64,000 bases of DNA from Streptomyces sp. NBC_00094 (GTDB lineage: Bacteria; Actinomycetota; Actinomycetes; Streptomycetales; Streptomycetaceae): contig NZ_JAPEMB010000001.1 of assembly GCF_026343125.1 (NCBI RefSeq), positions 7,817,501-7,881,500 on the forward strand, read 5' to 3'. Both the position numbers and the translations under genes were made by a program. Shown here one piece after another: positions 16,251 through 24,991 of the stretch (position 1 is the stretch's first letter; each line of letters opens with the position of its first letter). The notes under the pieces were generated by a model. That model saw nothing but the letters and a program-made list of their open reading frames with translations, was not told the DNA's origin and did not search any database.

Positions 16251-16266
16251 TGCGGTCGCGACCGCA
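16251..16266. promoter_or_regulatory. Perfect 16-bp palindrome upstream of the PAS-SpoIIE gene
   Basis: TGCGGTCGCGACCGCA is fully self-complementary and ends 18 bp before the ATG at 16285. It is placed to act as an operator or to occlude the leader. Confidence 0.5.
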
Positions 16267-16284
16267 CGGAAGGATGATAGGACC

Positions 16285-18681
16285 ATGGAAGGGCTACCTT
16301 TCACTCCTCCCGCCGGGGCGGACGAAGGCGGGCACCTCGGTCCGCCCCCGGCCGCTATCGCCCTGATTGCCGCAGACGGAGAGCTCGTCGGGTGGAGTAG
16401 TGAGGCCGAGGCCCTCCTGGGATATCCCGCTTCGGAGGTACTGGGACGCCGGGCGGCGGACCTGCTCGTCACCCCGCACGCCGATCGCGACGGATCGGAG
16501 GAGCGGCGACCGGATCAGCGACTGTGGTTCGGTGGGACACCCAGTGCCGTCGTGGACGCGCGCCACCGTAGCGGACACACCCTCCGTGTGGCAGTGGCTC
16601 TGCGCCCCCTGGCTCCCGCCTCCGACGGGGACTCCACCGGCCGGGCCCCCACCGCCGTCCTCATGGCCACCGAGCTGGAGGGACTTCGCTGGTGGGAGAC
16701 CCGACAGGCGATGCTGCAGGGGCTCGTGACCCAGTCACCCGTGACACTGACCATCTACGGCCCCGGCGCGCGCCTCTTGTGGGCCAACGCATCCAGTGTC
16801 CAGGAGCTCGGCGGCGACCTCGCAGCATCGCTGGGCCGCTCCATGACCGAACTCTTTCCCGGCGATGTCCTCACCACCGAGCATCTGGCGTCGGCCGAGG
16901 ACTTCGTCCAACAGATCCTCGAGACCGGTGAGCCGGTCATCGACGTGCATTTCCGAGGGCGCGCCCCGGCCGACCCGCGGCGTGAGCACGTCTGGTCCTC
17001 GTCCTACTTCCGACTGCTGGACGGCCGGGGAGAGCCGGTGGGCGTGTGCGAACAGTCCATCGACGTCACCGACCACTACCGTGCGCAGCAGCGCCTCGCT
17101 CTCCTCGCGGAGGCCGGTGCACGGATCGGGGCGACACTCGACCTGTCCGTGACGGCAGCGGAGCTCGCCAAGATCGTCGTGCCGCAGTACGCCGACGCCG
17201 TGCTGGTCGACGTGGCGGCAGAGGTGCTCGAAGGAGAGGAACCGAAGCCCGTCACGGCATGGGACCTGGTGCGCGTGGCCGATTCCGACGGAGAACCCTC
17301 TCGGGTGGGCGAGCAGGTCGCGTACGCCACCGGATCGTCGCAGGCCGAAAGCCTGGCAGGGGGCCGTGCGACCGCGGACGCCGTGGTCGCGCCGACACGG
17401 CTGTACGTCCCGCTGATCGTGCGGGGGACGCCATTGGGTCTTGTCACCTTCGTGCGGGGCGAGGACTCGGAACCCTTCGGCGACGATGATCGGGCGGTGG
17501 CAGAGGAGCTGGCGTCGCGGACCGCCGTGTGCATGGACAACGCCCGGCGGTACCGGCGAGAGCGCACCGCAGCGTTCATGCTCCAGCGCAGTCTGCTGCC
17601 ACGGTCGCTGCCCGAGCTGAGCGCGGTCGAGGCGGCGAGTCGCTACCTGCCCGCCGACAGCCACCTCGGCGCCGGCGGCGACTGGTTCGACGTCATTCCG
17701 CTGTCCGGCGCACGTGTCGGACTCGTCGTGGGGGACGTCGTCGGCCACGGGCTGGGAGCCGCTGCCACGATGGGGCGCCTGCGCGCGATGGTGCGCACCC
17801 TGGCCGAGCTGGACCTCGCGCCCGACGAACTCCTGGCCCGGCTGAACGATCAAGTCGGCAAGGACGCGTCGGACCAGAAGGTGCAAGGCTCGGAGGGCAG
17901 TGGCGCCGTCGGAGCGACGTGTGTCTACGGGGTCTACGATCCAGCTTCTCGAACGAGCACCTGGGCGGCGGCGGGACACCCGTCGCCGGCTGTGGTGCAG
18001 CCGCACGGCCCCGTCAGCTTCCTTCGTCTGCCACCGGGGCCTCCTCTGGGCGTGGGACGGCTTCCGTACGAGGGCGCGGAAGTGACGCTCGCCGCAGGAA
18101 GCCTGGTCGTTCTGTTCACCGACGGCCTCGTGGAGGCGCGGGGGCAAGGCATCGACGTGGGGTTGGGCCGCTTGGCGGCTGTACTCGGGGAGCAGCGAGG
18201 ATCGTCGTCCGACCTGTTGTGCGCCCAGATCGTCGCGGAGCTGGTGCCGGACCATGTGCGGGACGACGCGGCGCTCCTTGTCGTGCGCACCCGTGCGCTG
18301 GACGCACGCCAGGTGGCGGCCTGGGAGCTGCCCTCGGACCCCGCGCTCGTCGCACGCGCACGTTCGATGGCCGCGGAACAGCTTGTGCGGTGGGGACTGG
18401 ACGATCTGGCGTTCACCACGGAACTGGTGGTCAGTGAACTGGTCACCAACGCGATCCGTCACGCCTCCGGCCCGATCGGTCTGCGCTTGATCCGGGACCG
18501 TTCTCTCATCTGTGAGGTCTCCGACTCGCAGCACACCTCACCCCATGCCCGCTACGCAGGCAACGACGAGGAGGGCGGACGTGGACTGTTCATGGTCGCC
18601 CAGCTCACCGAGCACTGGGGTACGCGTTACATGCCGACGGGTAAGACGATCTGGGCGGAACAGGCCTTGCCCGTGCCTTGA
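16285..18681 (+). CDS. PAS-PAS-GAF SpoIIE phosphatase with RsbW-like kinase domain
   Basis: 798 residues, soluble. PAS 1 (about 20-130, ADGELVGWSSEAEALLGYP), PAS 2 (about 145-270, ending EQSIDVTDHYRAQQ), GAF (about 280-430), PP2C/SpoIIE (GAGGDWFDVIPL, VVGDVVGHGLGAAAT, DDAALLVV) and an HATPase with VSELVTNAIRHASG and EEGGRGLFMV. It shares layout and wording with the 892-residue protein at 12061-14739 but has no membrane sensor. Probable intracellular stress-signalling switch acting on an antagonist protein. The ATG at 16285 is chosen because the domain layout starts there; the frame is open far upstream without coding signal. Confidence 0.9.
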   Translation: MEGLPFTPPAGADEGGHLGPPPAAIALIAADGELVGWSSEAEALLGYPASEVLGRRAADLLVTPHADRDGSEERRPDQRLWFGGTPSAVVDARHRSGHTLRVAVALRPLAPASDGDSTGRAPTAVLMATELEGLRWWETRQAMLQGLVTQSPVTLTIYGPGARLLWANASSVQELGGDLAASLGRSMTELFPGDVLTTEHLASAEDFVQQILETGEPVIDVHFRGRAPADPRREHVWSSSYFRLLDGRGEPVGVCEQSIDVTDHYRAQQRLALLAEAGARIGATLDLSVTAAELAKIVVPQYADAVLVDVAAEVLEGEEPKPVTAWDLVRVADSDGEPSRVGEQVAYATGSSQAESLAGGRATADAVVAPTRLYVPLIVRGTPLGLVTFVRGEDSEPFGDDDRAVAEELASRTAVCMDNARRYRRERTAAFMLQRSLLPRSLPELSAVEAASRYLPADSHLGAGGDWFDVIPLSGARVGLVVGDVVGHGLGAAATMGRLRAMVRTLAELDLAPDELLARLNDQVGKDASDQKVQGSEGSGAVGATCVYGVYDPASRTSTWAAAGHPSPAVVQPHGPVSFLRLPPGPPLGVGRLPYEGAEVTLAAGSLVVLFTDGLVEARGQGIDVGLGRLAAVLGEQRGSSSDLLCAQIVAELVPDHVRDDAALLVVRTRALDARQVAAWELPSDPALVARARSMAAEQLVRWGLDDLAFTTELVVSELVTNAIRHASGPIGLRLIRDRSLICEVSDSQHTSPHARYAGNDEEGGRGLFMVAQLTEHWGTRYMPTGKTIWAEQALPVP

Positions 18682-18685
18682 CGGC

Positions 18686-19777
18686 TCACGGCGTGTGCAG
18701 GCGTACGGCCAAGGCGGCGATGTCATCGTCGAGGCTGCCTCTGCTGTGACGGAGGAGGTCGTGGTGCAGCGCCGTGAGCAGATCACGGGGAGGTGTGGGG
18801 GGCTGTCGGCGCATCCACGCTGTCAACGGGAAGAACTCACCGTCCCGGGCGCGGGTTTCGGCGATCCCGTCCGTATAGAGGAGGAGAAGTTCTCCGGGAG
18901 CGAAGTCGAAGGCGTCCGCACGGTACTGGTCGCCGAGCATTTCCGCGAGGCTGAGCAGAGGCGAGGGGACGGACGGCTCGAGGGTGCGCACCTCCTTGAG
19001 GCTGTGGATCAAGGGCGGGGGGTGTCCGCAGTTGACGATGGTGATGTGGCTGCCTTGATGCGGGATCTCGACGAGCAGCGCGGTGGCGAAGCGTTCCATC
19101 GGCGCCTCGGGTGGATGGGCGGCGTTGTGCCGGGCGCAGCTCGCGTCGAGCTTGCGGGCGACGTCGGCCATGGAGGCCTCGCCGTGTGCCGCCTCCCGGA
19201 AGGCGTTGACGATCGCCGCGGCCGCCCCCACCGCCGGCAGGCCTTTGCCCCGCACGTCGCCGATGAGCAGCCGTACTCCGTACGGCGTATCGACCACCTC
19301 GTAGAAGTCCCCGCCGATGCGGGCTTCCGCGGCGGCCGCGAGGTACAGCGATTCGATCTCGACGTTCCGGAAACGGTGCGGCAGGGGCCGCAGTACCACC
19401 TGCTGGGCCGCGTCGGCGACGAGCCGTACCTGAAAGAGCGTGCGCTCCCGTTGAAGCCGGACATGGCTTCCGTATGCGGCGGCCACGGTGACCGCGATGA
19501 TTCCCCCGCACGTCCACCACGTCCCGAGATCGGGGAAGACGAAGCTGAGGCCGATCATCAGAAGGAGGCAGACGGTCCCGAGGAGGACAGTCGGGAGGAC
19601 CGGCCACATGGCGGCGGCCAGAGCCGGCGCCGCGGGCAGGAGGCGGCTGAAGGCCATCTCCGGCGGAGTGGCGTAGGCCAGGCTGGCGATCACGACGGTC
19701 AGAATCACCGGCGACAGCCGCACGAGCCTGCCGTAGCCGTAGCTCCGACGGAGCCGCGGCCGTCCGGACTCGATCAT
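18686..19777 (-). CDS. Membrane-bound PP2C/SpoIIE phosphatase
   Basis: 363 residues: three to four N-terminal TM segments (LSPVILTVVIASLAYA, VLLGTVCLLLMIGLSFVF, CGGIIAVTVAAAYG), then a SpoIIE catalytic domain with ARIGGDFYEVVDTPYG, LIGDVRGKGLPAVGAAA, VNCGHPPPL, LLLYTDGIAETR and DDDIAALAVRL. No kinase domain. The ATG at 19777 (MIESGRPRL) is preferred because it precedes the membrane part; a start ~33 codons upstream is possible, and both have weak ribosome-binding sites. It converges on the PAS-SpoIIE gene with only 4 bp between stops. Confidence 0.85.
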   Translation of the reverse strand: MIESGRPRLRRSYGYGRLVRLSPVILTVVIASLAYATPPEMAFSRLLPAAPALAAAMWPVLPTVLLGTVCLLLMIGLSFVFPDLGTWWTCGGIIAVTVAAAYGSHVRLQRERTLFQVRLVADAAQQVVLRPLPHRFRNVEIESLYLAAAAEARIGGDFYEVVDTPYGVRLLIGDVRGKGLPAVGAAAAIVNAFREAAHGEASMADVARKLDASCARHNAAHPPEAPMERFATALLVEIPHQGSHITIVNCGHPPPLIHSLKEVRTLEPSVPSPLLSLAEMLGDQYRADAFDFAPGELLLLYTDGIAETRARDGEFFPLTAWMRRQPPTPPRDLLTALHHDLLRHSRGSLDDDIAALAVRLHTP

Positions 19778-20199
19778 GAATCCCAGAGTATCCGCGAGGG
19801 GCTCGCTCAGCGACGTGACAAGTGGGCTCCGCGTGTGACAGAGCCCGCCGGCGGGCTTGCGAGGGCGCGACCGCATGATTCGTCCTTGACTCGCGGAAAC
19901 GGGGCGGTCACGGACGGTGTCATCGAGATGCGCTCGTCGCGCGGCAGTGACCGCTGGCTGAGCGGTGCGACTGTCCCCGCGGGCGTGAAGACGCTCACCG
20001 AGCTCTCCGCGCCCGCCAAGGCGACGGTCCGCGACGTCCTCGACATCGCGGTGTGCTCCCCGTAGGGCTGGGCGCAGTGGAACGTCGGCGACCCGGAGGG
20101 CGAAGACGTCCACGTCGCACCATCGGGCGGCCGCTATGCCGGGAACGAGGCGTGGGCCGGTAGCCGGCGAACTCGATCGGTCAGGTCCTCTTGATCGGA
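19778..20199. other. Gene-poor interval with a possible degraded plus-strand gene
   Basis: The plus strand from 19928 reads MRSSRGSDRWLSGATVPAGV to an in-frame TAG near 20065 and then continues in the same frame as GWAQWNVGDPEGEDVHVAPS to about 20155. This could be one gene with an internal stop, or chance. I do not recognise it. No other feature seen. Confidence 0.25.
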
Positions 20200-21087
20200 T
20201 CAGGCCGAGATGCGGGTCCCTGCGCCGCCGACCCTGATCCGCCGGTCGCCCGCCCGCAGTTCCACCGTCAGGACGCCAGGACGTCCCATGTCCTCCCCTT
20301 GGTGGAGGGTGAGGACCGTCGCCTCGGGCACGAGTCCGAGCTCACGGGCGTACGCGCCGAAGGCGGCCGCCGCCGCCCCGGTCGCCGGGTCCTCCACCAC
20401 ACCGCCCACCGGGAACGGCCCGCGGACGTGAAAGACCTCCGCAGAGGCGCGCCAGACCAACTGCAGCGTCGTCAGGTCGAGCCGGTGCATCAGGGCCTCC
20501 AGGCGGGCGAAGTCGTACGCCAGGCGGGCCAGGCGCTCTCGGCTCGCGGCGGCAAGGATCAGATGACGGGCGCCCGCGAAGGCGATGCGGGGAGGCAGGG
20601 CGGGATCGAGGTCGCCGGCCGGCCAGTCGAGCGCGGCGAGTGCCTCTGCCAGGTCATCGGCCGCGACCTCCTCGATGTGCGGCTCGACGCTCGTGAGCGT
20701 GGCCCGCAGTACCCCGCCCTCCCGCGTCACGGTGACCGGCACGGTCCCGGCACGCGTGGTGAACACCAGATCGCCGGGGCCGATGCGCTCAGCGAGGGCC
20801 ACCGCCGTCGCGACGGTGGCGTGACCGCAGAAGGGCACCTCCGCCTTGGGGCTGAAGTAGCGGATGGTGTACGTGCGCCCGGCGTCCGATGCGCCGGAGC
20901 CCGCTCCCTCGAACGGCGCTGTCAGGAACGCGCTCTCGCTGTAGCCGACTTCGGCCGCGATCGCCAGCATCTCCTCGTCGCCGAGGCCCGTGGCATCGAG
21001 GACGACTCCAGCGGGATTGCCCCCCTCGGGATCGTCGGAAAAAGCGGTGTAACGCAGGACGCCGGGGGTTTCCCGTACGGAGTTCAT
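20200..21087 (-). CDS. PhzF family phenazine-biosynthesis-like isomerase
   Basis: 295 residues of the PhzF/YddE fold (diaminopimelate-epimerase-like double domain). Visible: FSDDPEGGNPAGVVLDA, VGYSESAFLTAP with the catalytic Glu, IRYFSPKAEVPFCGHATVATA, and the second-lobe motif GVVEDPATGAAAAAFGAY. Family members are isomerases; without other phz genes, phenazine synthesis is not implied. The ATG at 21087 is preferred because the conserved start RYTAFSDD follows closely; a GTG at 21162 is possible and neither has a strong ribosome-binding site. Confidence 0.85.
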   Translation of the reverse strand: MNSVRETPGVLRYTAFSDDPEGGNPAGVVLDATGLGDEEMLAIAAEVGYSESAFLTAPFEGAGSGASDAGRTYTIRYFSPKAEVPFCGHATVATAVALAERIGPGDLVFTTRAGTVPVTVTREGGVLRATLTSVEPHIEEVAADDLAEALAALDWPAGDLDPALPPRIAFAGARHLILAAASRERLARLAYDFARLEALMHRLDLTTLQLVWRASAEVFHVRGPFPVGGVVEDPATGAAAAAFGAYARELGLVPEATVLTLHQGEDMGRPGVLTVELRAGDRRIRVGGAGTRISA

Positions 21088-21197
21088 GCCGGGAGAACGG
21101 CGCGGAGCCCCGAGGTAGTTCCCCGGGTCCGGGGACCGTCCCGGAGCTCCGTGCCCGGACACGACCTACGGCGGTGCACCATCGACAGGGTCGTGAG

Positions 21198-21238
21198 GAA
21201 GCCGGTTCCTCCCCGCGACAGGGGGAGGGACCGGCTTC
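21198..21238 (-). terminator. Hairpin terminator after the ABC operon
   Basis: GAAGCCGGTTCCTCCCC (21198-21214) pairs with 21222-21238 over 17 bp with one G-U-type mismatch and a 7-nt loop. It has no U-tract, as is common in Streptomyces. It lies 22 bp after the ATPase stop at 21260. Confidence 0.65.
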
Positions 21239-21259
21239 CGCGATCCGCGGGAGACGGCG

Positions 21260-22003
21260 CTAGGAACGGTCGAGTGCGCGGGCGAGGAAGCGCCGCGTGG
21301 CCTGCTCCCGCGGAGCGGTGAGCACCTGCTCCGCGGTGCCCTGCTCCACGATCACGCCGCCCTCCAGGAAGCAGACCCGGTCCGCGACCCGCCGGGCGAA
21401 GTCCATCTCGTGGGTGGCCATCAGGATGGTCAGGCCGCGCCGCTTCAGGTCGGCGACGACGTCCAGGACCTCGCCGACCAGTTCGGGATCGAGGGCCGAG
21501 GTGATCTCGTCGAAGAGCAGCAGCTCCGGCTCGGTGGCCAGGGCGCGGGCGATCGCCGCCCGCTGCTGCTGTCCGCCGGAGAGCCGGTCGGGGTGTTCGT
21601 GCACCTTGTCCGCGAGCCCGAGGCGGTCGAGCAGCTCGCGGGCCGAGGCCTCGGCCTTCCTGCGCGGGACGCCGTGGACCTGGCGCGGCGCGAGCGTGAT
21701 GTTGTCCAGCACGCTCAGATGCGGGAAGAGGTTGTACGCCTGGAAGACGATGCCGATCCGACGGCGGGCGACGTCGGGGTCGAGACGGGGATCGGTCAGC
21801 TCGGTCTCGCTCAGGTGGACGGTCCCGTCGTCGACGACCTCCAGCAGGTCCACACAGCGCAGCAGGGTCGACTTGCCCGAACCCGAGCCGCCGATCAGAC
21901 AGACGACCTGGTGCTCGGCGACGTCCAGGTCGATCGAGCGCAGCACCAGCCGCTCCCCGTACTGCTTGCGGAGGCCGCGGATGCGCAGCAGCGACTCGCT
22001 CAT
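21260..22003 (-). CDS. Polar amino acid ABC transporter, ATP-binding protein
   Basis: 247 residues of a GlnQ/TcyC-type ATPase. Walker A GGSGSGKST (about 38-46), Q-loop VFQAYNLFPHLSV, signature LSGGQQQR, Walker B LLLFDEITSALDP (Ile in place of the usual Pro of DEPTSALD) and switch His in ATHEMDFARRVAD. The ATG at 22003 overlaps the permease stop by 4 bp. Last gene of a binding-protein/permease/ATPase operon. The Cys-containing leader upstream of the operon points to cyst(e)ine or another sulfur amino acid as substrate (inference). Confidence 0.9.
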   Translation of the reverse strand: MSESLLRIRGLRKQYGERLVLRSIDLDVAEHQVVCLIGGSGSGKSTLLRCVDLLEVVDDGTVHLSETELTDPRLDPDVARRRIGIVFQAYNLFPHLSVLDNITLAPRQVHGVPRRKAEASARELLDRLGLADKVHEHPDRLSGGQQQRAAIARALATEPELLLFDEITSALDPELVGEVLDVVADLKRRGLTILMATHEMDFARRVADRVCFLEGGVIVEQGTAEQVLTAPREQATRRFLARALDRS

Positions 22004-22908
22004 CGGCCCGCCCCCGCCCAGGTGCGCTGCGCCGCCCGCCGCTGGAGCCGGTCGGCGAAGCGGGTCAGCGGGATGGTCACCGCGATGAACAAGAGGGCCG
22101 CTCCCAGGTACGGGGTGTAGTTGAAGTCGTAGTCCGCCTTGATCTGCGCGGCCCGCAGCGCCTCGAGCGGACCGAGGACGGCGACCAGTGCCGTGTCCTT
22201 CTGCAGGGCGATGAAGTCGTTGAGCAGGGGCGGCAGCACGTTGCGCACGGCCTGGGGCAGGACGACGTGCCGCACGGTCTGCCGCTCGTTGAGGCCCAGG
22301 GCCCGGGCGGCGTTCCGTTGGGCCGGGTGGACCGAGTTCAGTCCCGCCCGGAACACCTCGGCGACGTACGCGGTGTAGGAGAGGGTGAGGGCGATCACGC
22401 CGAGGATCCAGGGCTCGGAGGGGGTGCCCTGCAGTTGCAGCGCCGGTAGTCCGAAGCCGACGAGGAAGATCAGCAGCAGGGTCGGTACGCCGCGGAAGAC
22501 GTCCACGTAGACCGTGGCGGCGAGCCGCAGCGGCTGGAGACCCGGTGCGCGGGTCACCCGCACCAGGGCGATCAGCAGTCCCAGGACGAGGATCAGCACC
22601 TCGGCGACGAGGAACATCTGGATGTTGAGCCAGAAGCCCCGGAGGAGGTCGGGGAAGGCGGAGCGGAGCTCGGCGCCGTCGAAGAACAGACTGTCGACGC
22701 GCTCCCAGCCCGGTGAGGCCACCGCGGCCGCGCCTACCGCCACCAGGCCGAGCAGGGTGCAGAGGGTGGAGACCCAGGTGTGGCGGCGTTTGCGGGAGCG
22801 GCGGTACCGCTGCCGCTCCCGTTCGTGGTCGCTGGGCCGGTAGTCGGTGTCGTACGTGCCCGGAGAGGCGGCCGACCGGTCCGGTACGGCTGTCTTGCCG
22901 ATGTCCAC
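22000..22908 (-). CDS. Polar amino acid ABC transporter, permease
   Basis: 302 residues of the HisM/GlnP permease type. The cytoplasmic N-terminus is long and charged (to ~45), followed by TM segments from TLCTLLGLVAVGAAAVA, the family start FWLNIQMFLVAEVLILVLGLL, the YVDVFRGVPTLLLIFLV segment, and the EAA-like loop NAARALGLNERQTVRHVVLP. It begins 10 bp after the binding-protein gene and overlaps the ATPase start. Forms the membrane channel of the operon. Confidence 0.9.
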   Translation of the reverse strand: MDIGKTAVPDRSAASPGTYDTDYRPSDHERERQRYRRSRKRRHTWVSTLCTLLGLVAVGAAAVASPGWERVDSLFFDGAELRSAFPDLLRGFWLNIQMFLVAEVLILVLGLLIALVRVTRAPGLQPLRLAATVYVDVFRGVPTLLLIFLVGFGLPALQLQGTPSEPWILGVIALTLSYTAYVAEVFRAGLNSVHPAQRNAARALGLNERQTVRHVVLPQAVRNVLPPLLNDFIALQKDTALVAVLGPLEALRAAQIKADYDFNYTPYLGAALLFIAVTIPLTRFADRLQRRAAQRTWAGAGR

Positions 22909-22918
22909 AGCCGGCCCG

Positions 22919-23794
22919 TTATCGCTTCAGCTCGGGGACGTTCGCCGAGGCGGAAAGCCACTGCGTGGTGAGCCTGGCGAGAGTGCCGTCGGCCTTGAGT
23001 TCGTCGAGGGCCTGGTTGACGCACGAGGTGTACCCGCTGTCCTTCGGCAGCAGCAGACCGAACTTCTCGGGGGTGCCGCCCGCGTAGCCGAACTGGCCGA
23101 CGATCTCGCCGTTCTCCAGCTCCGCCCCGGCCAGGTAGAAGACGGTGGGCAGGTCGGTGACGATCGCGTCGATCTGACCGTTCCGCAGCGCGGTGACCTC
23201 GTCCTTGGTGGTACTGAAGACGCTCGGCTGCTTCGAGGGCTTGATCTGGTCGAGCACGGCCTGGTAGCTGGTCGTCGCGACCTGCACGCCGATCTTGGCG
23301 TCCTTGAAGGCGCTCAGGGACGTGGCCTTCGCGAACGCGGATCCGTCGAGTGCCAGGATGGCCTGATTGGCCGTGTAGTAACTGGTGGAGAAATCGACGG
23401 CTTTCGCGCGCTGCGGCGTGATGGAGATCTGGTTGATGTCGAAGTCGAAAGCCTTGGGGCCGGGGGCGTACGAATGGGCGAAAGGCTCGACGACCCATTT
23501 CACCTGGTCGCGTTCGAAGCCCAGCTTTTCGGCCACTGCATAGGCCACGGCGCTTTCGAAGCCTTTTCCGTTCGACGGGGTGTTGCTGTCGAACCACGGT
23601 TCATAGGCCGGGGAGTCGGTCGCGACGGTGAGCCGGCCGCGCTTGTGGAGGCTCGGGCTGTCGGTCGTGCACAGGGCGGCGTCCTTGGCGCCGGCCGCTG
23701 CGGGGGTGTTCTGCGGCTGCGGCGCGCAGCCGGCCGCCGCCAGCGCGACGAGGGCGGCGGCGGAGGCCGCCAGGGATATGCGGGTACGGGACAT
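22919..23794 (-). CDS. Amino acid ABC transporter, substrate-binding lipoprotein
   Basis: 291 residues. An N-terminal signal with lipobox LAAAGC (Cys23) marks a lipoprotein. The body is a SBP_bac_3 domain: RGRLTVATDSPAYEPWF, GFESAVAYAVAEKLG, DFDINQISITPQRAKAVDFS, LRNGQIDAIVTDLPT. The ATG at 23794 with AAGGA upstream is chosen; the frame extends to 23965 over the leader region and would mask the signal peptide. First structural gene of the ABC operon, 59 bp after a 24-residue Cys leader. Confidence 0.9.
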   Translation of the reverse strand: MSRTRISLAASAAALVALAAAGCAPQPQNTPAAAGAKDAALCTTDSPSLHKRGRLTVATDSPAYEPWFDSNTPSNGKGFESAVAYAVAEKLGFERDQVKWVVEPFAHSYAPGPKAFDFDINQISITPQRAKAVDFSTSYYTANQAILALDGSAFAKATSLSAFKDAKIGVQVATTSYQAVLDQIKPSKQPSVFSTTKDEVTALRNGQIDAIVTDLPTVFYLAGAELENGEIVGQFGYAGGTPEKFGLLLPKDSGYTSCVNQALDELKADGTLARLTTQWLSASANVPELKR

Positions 23795-23853
23795 CAGAGG
23801 TCCTTCGGGAGAAGTCCGGGAAAGGTACGGGAAAGAGGGCCGGTGCTGTGCGC

Positions 23854-23928
23854 TCAGCGACACAGATCGGCCGCACAGCGCACGTTGTCCACGTGGAGGC
23901 GGCGTACCAGCAGGAGAGTTCCGGACAT
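23854..23928 (-). CDS. Cysteine-containing putative leader peptide of the ABC operon
   Basis: A 24-codon ORF (MSGTLLLVRRLHVDNVRC..., ending LCR) with Cys codons at positions 18 and 23. The LLLVRRLHVDNVRC wording is that of actinomycete putative leader peptides found ahead of sulfur uptake and metabolism genes. It ends 59 nt before the binding-protein start. Too short for a protein function; its translation probably senses cysteine supply through charged tRNA-Cys and adjusts downstream expression. The mechanism is inferred. Confidence 0.8.
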   Translation of the reverse strand: MSGTLLLVRRLHVDNVRCAADLCR

Positions 23929-24004
23929 GCTTTTCAGCATTCCGGCTCACGGAGACCGGCGTCAATCGGGAAGACCGTTGCCGGGGTAACGCGTTGATAA
24001 CATG

Positions 24005-24841
24005 TCAGCTGGTGAGATGGAATACCCGGTCGCCTTGACGCAGTCCGAATGCCTCCGCCGCGGAACCGCCGCGGACCACCAGTTCGGCGAATCCGACCCC
24101 GGAACTCCCGACGGTGATTCCGGGCTCGCCGAGCGGGACGTCGGGGAGTCGGTCGTAACAGCGCACCCGGATGTCGCGGCCGTCGAGCCGGTTGCGCACG
24201 AGAAGGCTCTCGGCGGTGTCGTAGCCGGGCAGTTCGGCGGCCGGGCGGTCCAGCTTGCAGTTGCCGAAGTTGTCGACGACGGCGATCCGCACGTCGTCGG
24301 CGACGGACGGGCGCACCGCTGTCGGCTGCGCGGGAACGGGGTGGCCGTCCACCAGCCAGCGGGCCAGCAGGGGCGCGTACCAGAGGCTCCGGAACTGGGT
24401 CCGTACCATCTCCTCGATCTCGGCCGGCGTCAGCTCGGCCCAGTCGTCGGCGGCGGCTTCCAGCACTTCGCGGACATCGGTGACCTGGACCTCCGTCAGA
24501 CCCAGGTAGGTCGCCAGCGGGGCGAGGACCCGCTGGTTCAGCGTGCTGACGACCAGGTGGTTCCCGTGGCGGAAGGAGCAGAAGGGCACGCCGTTGGGCC
24601 AGTGTCCGTCCCTCGGTGCGATGTTGACGAGGACCACGACCGGTCGGCTCGGGCCGCCGATCAGGTCCGTGGAGCGGAGCAGGTCGAGCAGGGTGAGGGC
24701 GGCGGCGCCCTCCGGGTCCGGTCCGCCGAGCGGCAGGACGGTCGGCGTGGAGCCGAAGAGGGCGGCGATCCGGGTGGACTGGCGAGCGAGCGCGTTGGGG
24801 TCGGCGCAGTCGGTCAGGGAGACGACCGGGGGAAGAGGCAT
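24005..24841 (-). CDS. SAM hydrolase / DUF62 (SAM hydroxide adenosyltransferase-like)
   Basis: 278 residues. The N-terminal domain has VVSLTDCADP (family TD motif), VLVNIAPRDGHWPNG and NHLVVSTLNQRVLAP; the C-terminal barrel has RIAVVDNFGNCKLD and GSSGVGFAELVVRGGSAAEAFGL, as in DUF62 proteins. Known members split S-adenosylmethionine to adenosine and methionine, or act as halogenases; no halogenase-specific evidence is seen. The ATG at 24841 (GAAG upstream) is chosen over the open frame to 24982, which crosses the terminator. It is preceded by a Met-rich leader and attenuator, and followed codirectionally by the Cys leader and amino acid transporter. Confidence 0.75.
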   Translation of the reverse strand: MPLPPVVSLTDCADPNALARQSTRIAALFGSTPTVLPLGGPDPEGAAALTLLDLLRSTDLIGGPSRPVVVLVNIAPRDGHWPNGVPFCSFRHGNHLVVSTLNQRVLAPLATYLGLTEVQVTDVREVLEAAADDWAELTPAEIEEMVRTQFRSLWYAPLLARWLVDGHPVPAQPTAVRPSVADDVRIAVVDNFGNCKLDRPAAELPGYDTAESLLVRNRLDGRDIRVRCYDRLPDVPLGEPGITVGSSGVGFAELVVRGGSAAEAFGLRQGDRVFHLTS

Positions 24842-24932
24842 GGCGGTACTTCGCCCTTCTGTCGAGGGAGACACGGGGTGGGTGGGGTTCGAGGTGCAGG
24901 GGTCGACATGCTCGGTGGCGGGCCGGGACGAC

Positions 24933-24966
24933 AAAAAAACGGACCCTCCGTCTCCGGAGGGTCCGT
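24933..24966 (-). terminator. Attenuator terminator upstream of the SAM hydrolase
   Basis: A perfect 12-bp stem (24939-24950 with 24955-24966, core GGACCCTCCG/CGGAGGGTCC, loop TCTC) is followed on the minus strand by seven T residues. It lies between the Met-rich leader ORF and the hydrolase start 92 nt downstream, which is the classical position of an attenuator. Confidence 0.85.
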
Positions 24967-24991
24967 CGCGTCCTGCGCGCACACGGCTTCG

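Noticed and set aside
16251-16266. Palindrome as terminator of a minus-strand gene
   Set aside because: No loop and no U-tract, and no gene ends there; kept only as a possible operator.
20200-21087. Phenazine biosynthesis
   Set aside because: The PhzF-like gene stands alone; family members occur widely without phenazine genes.
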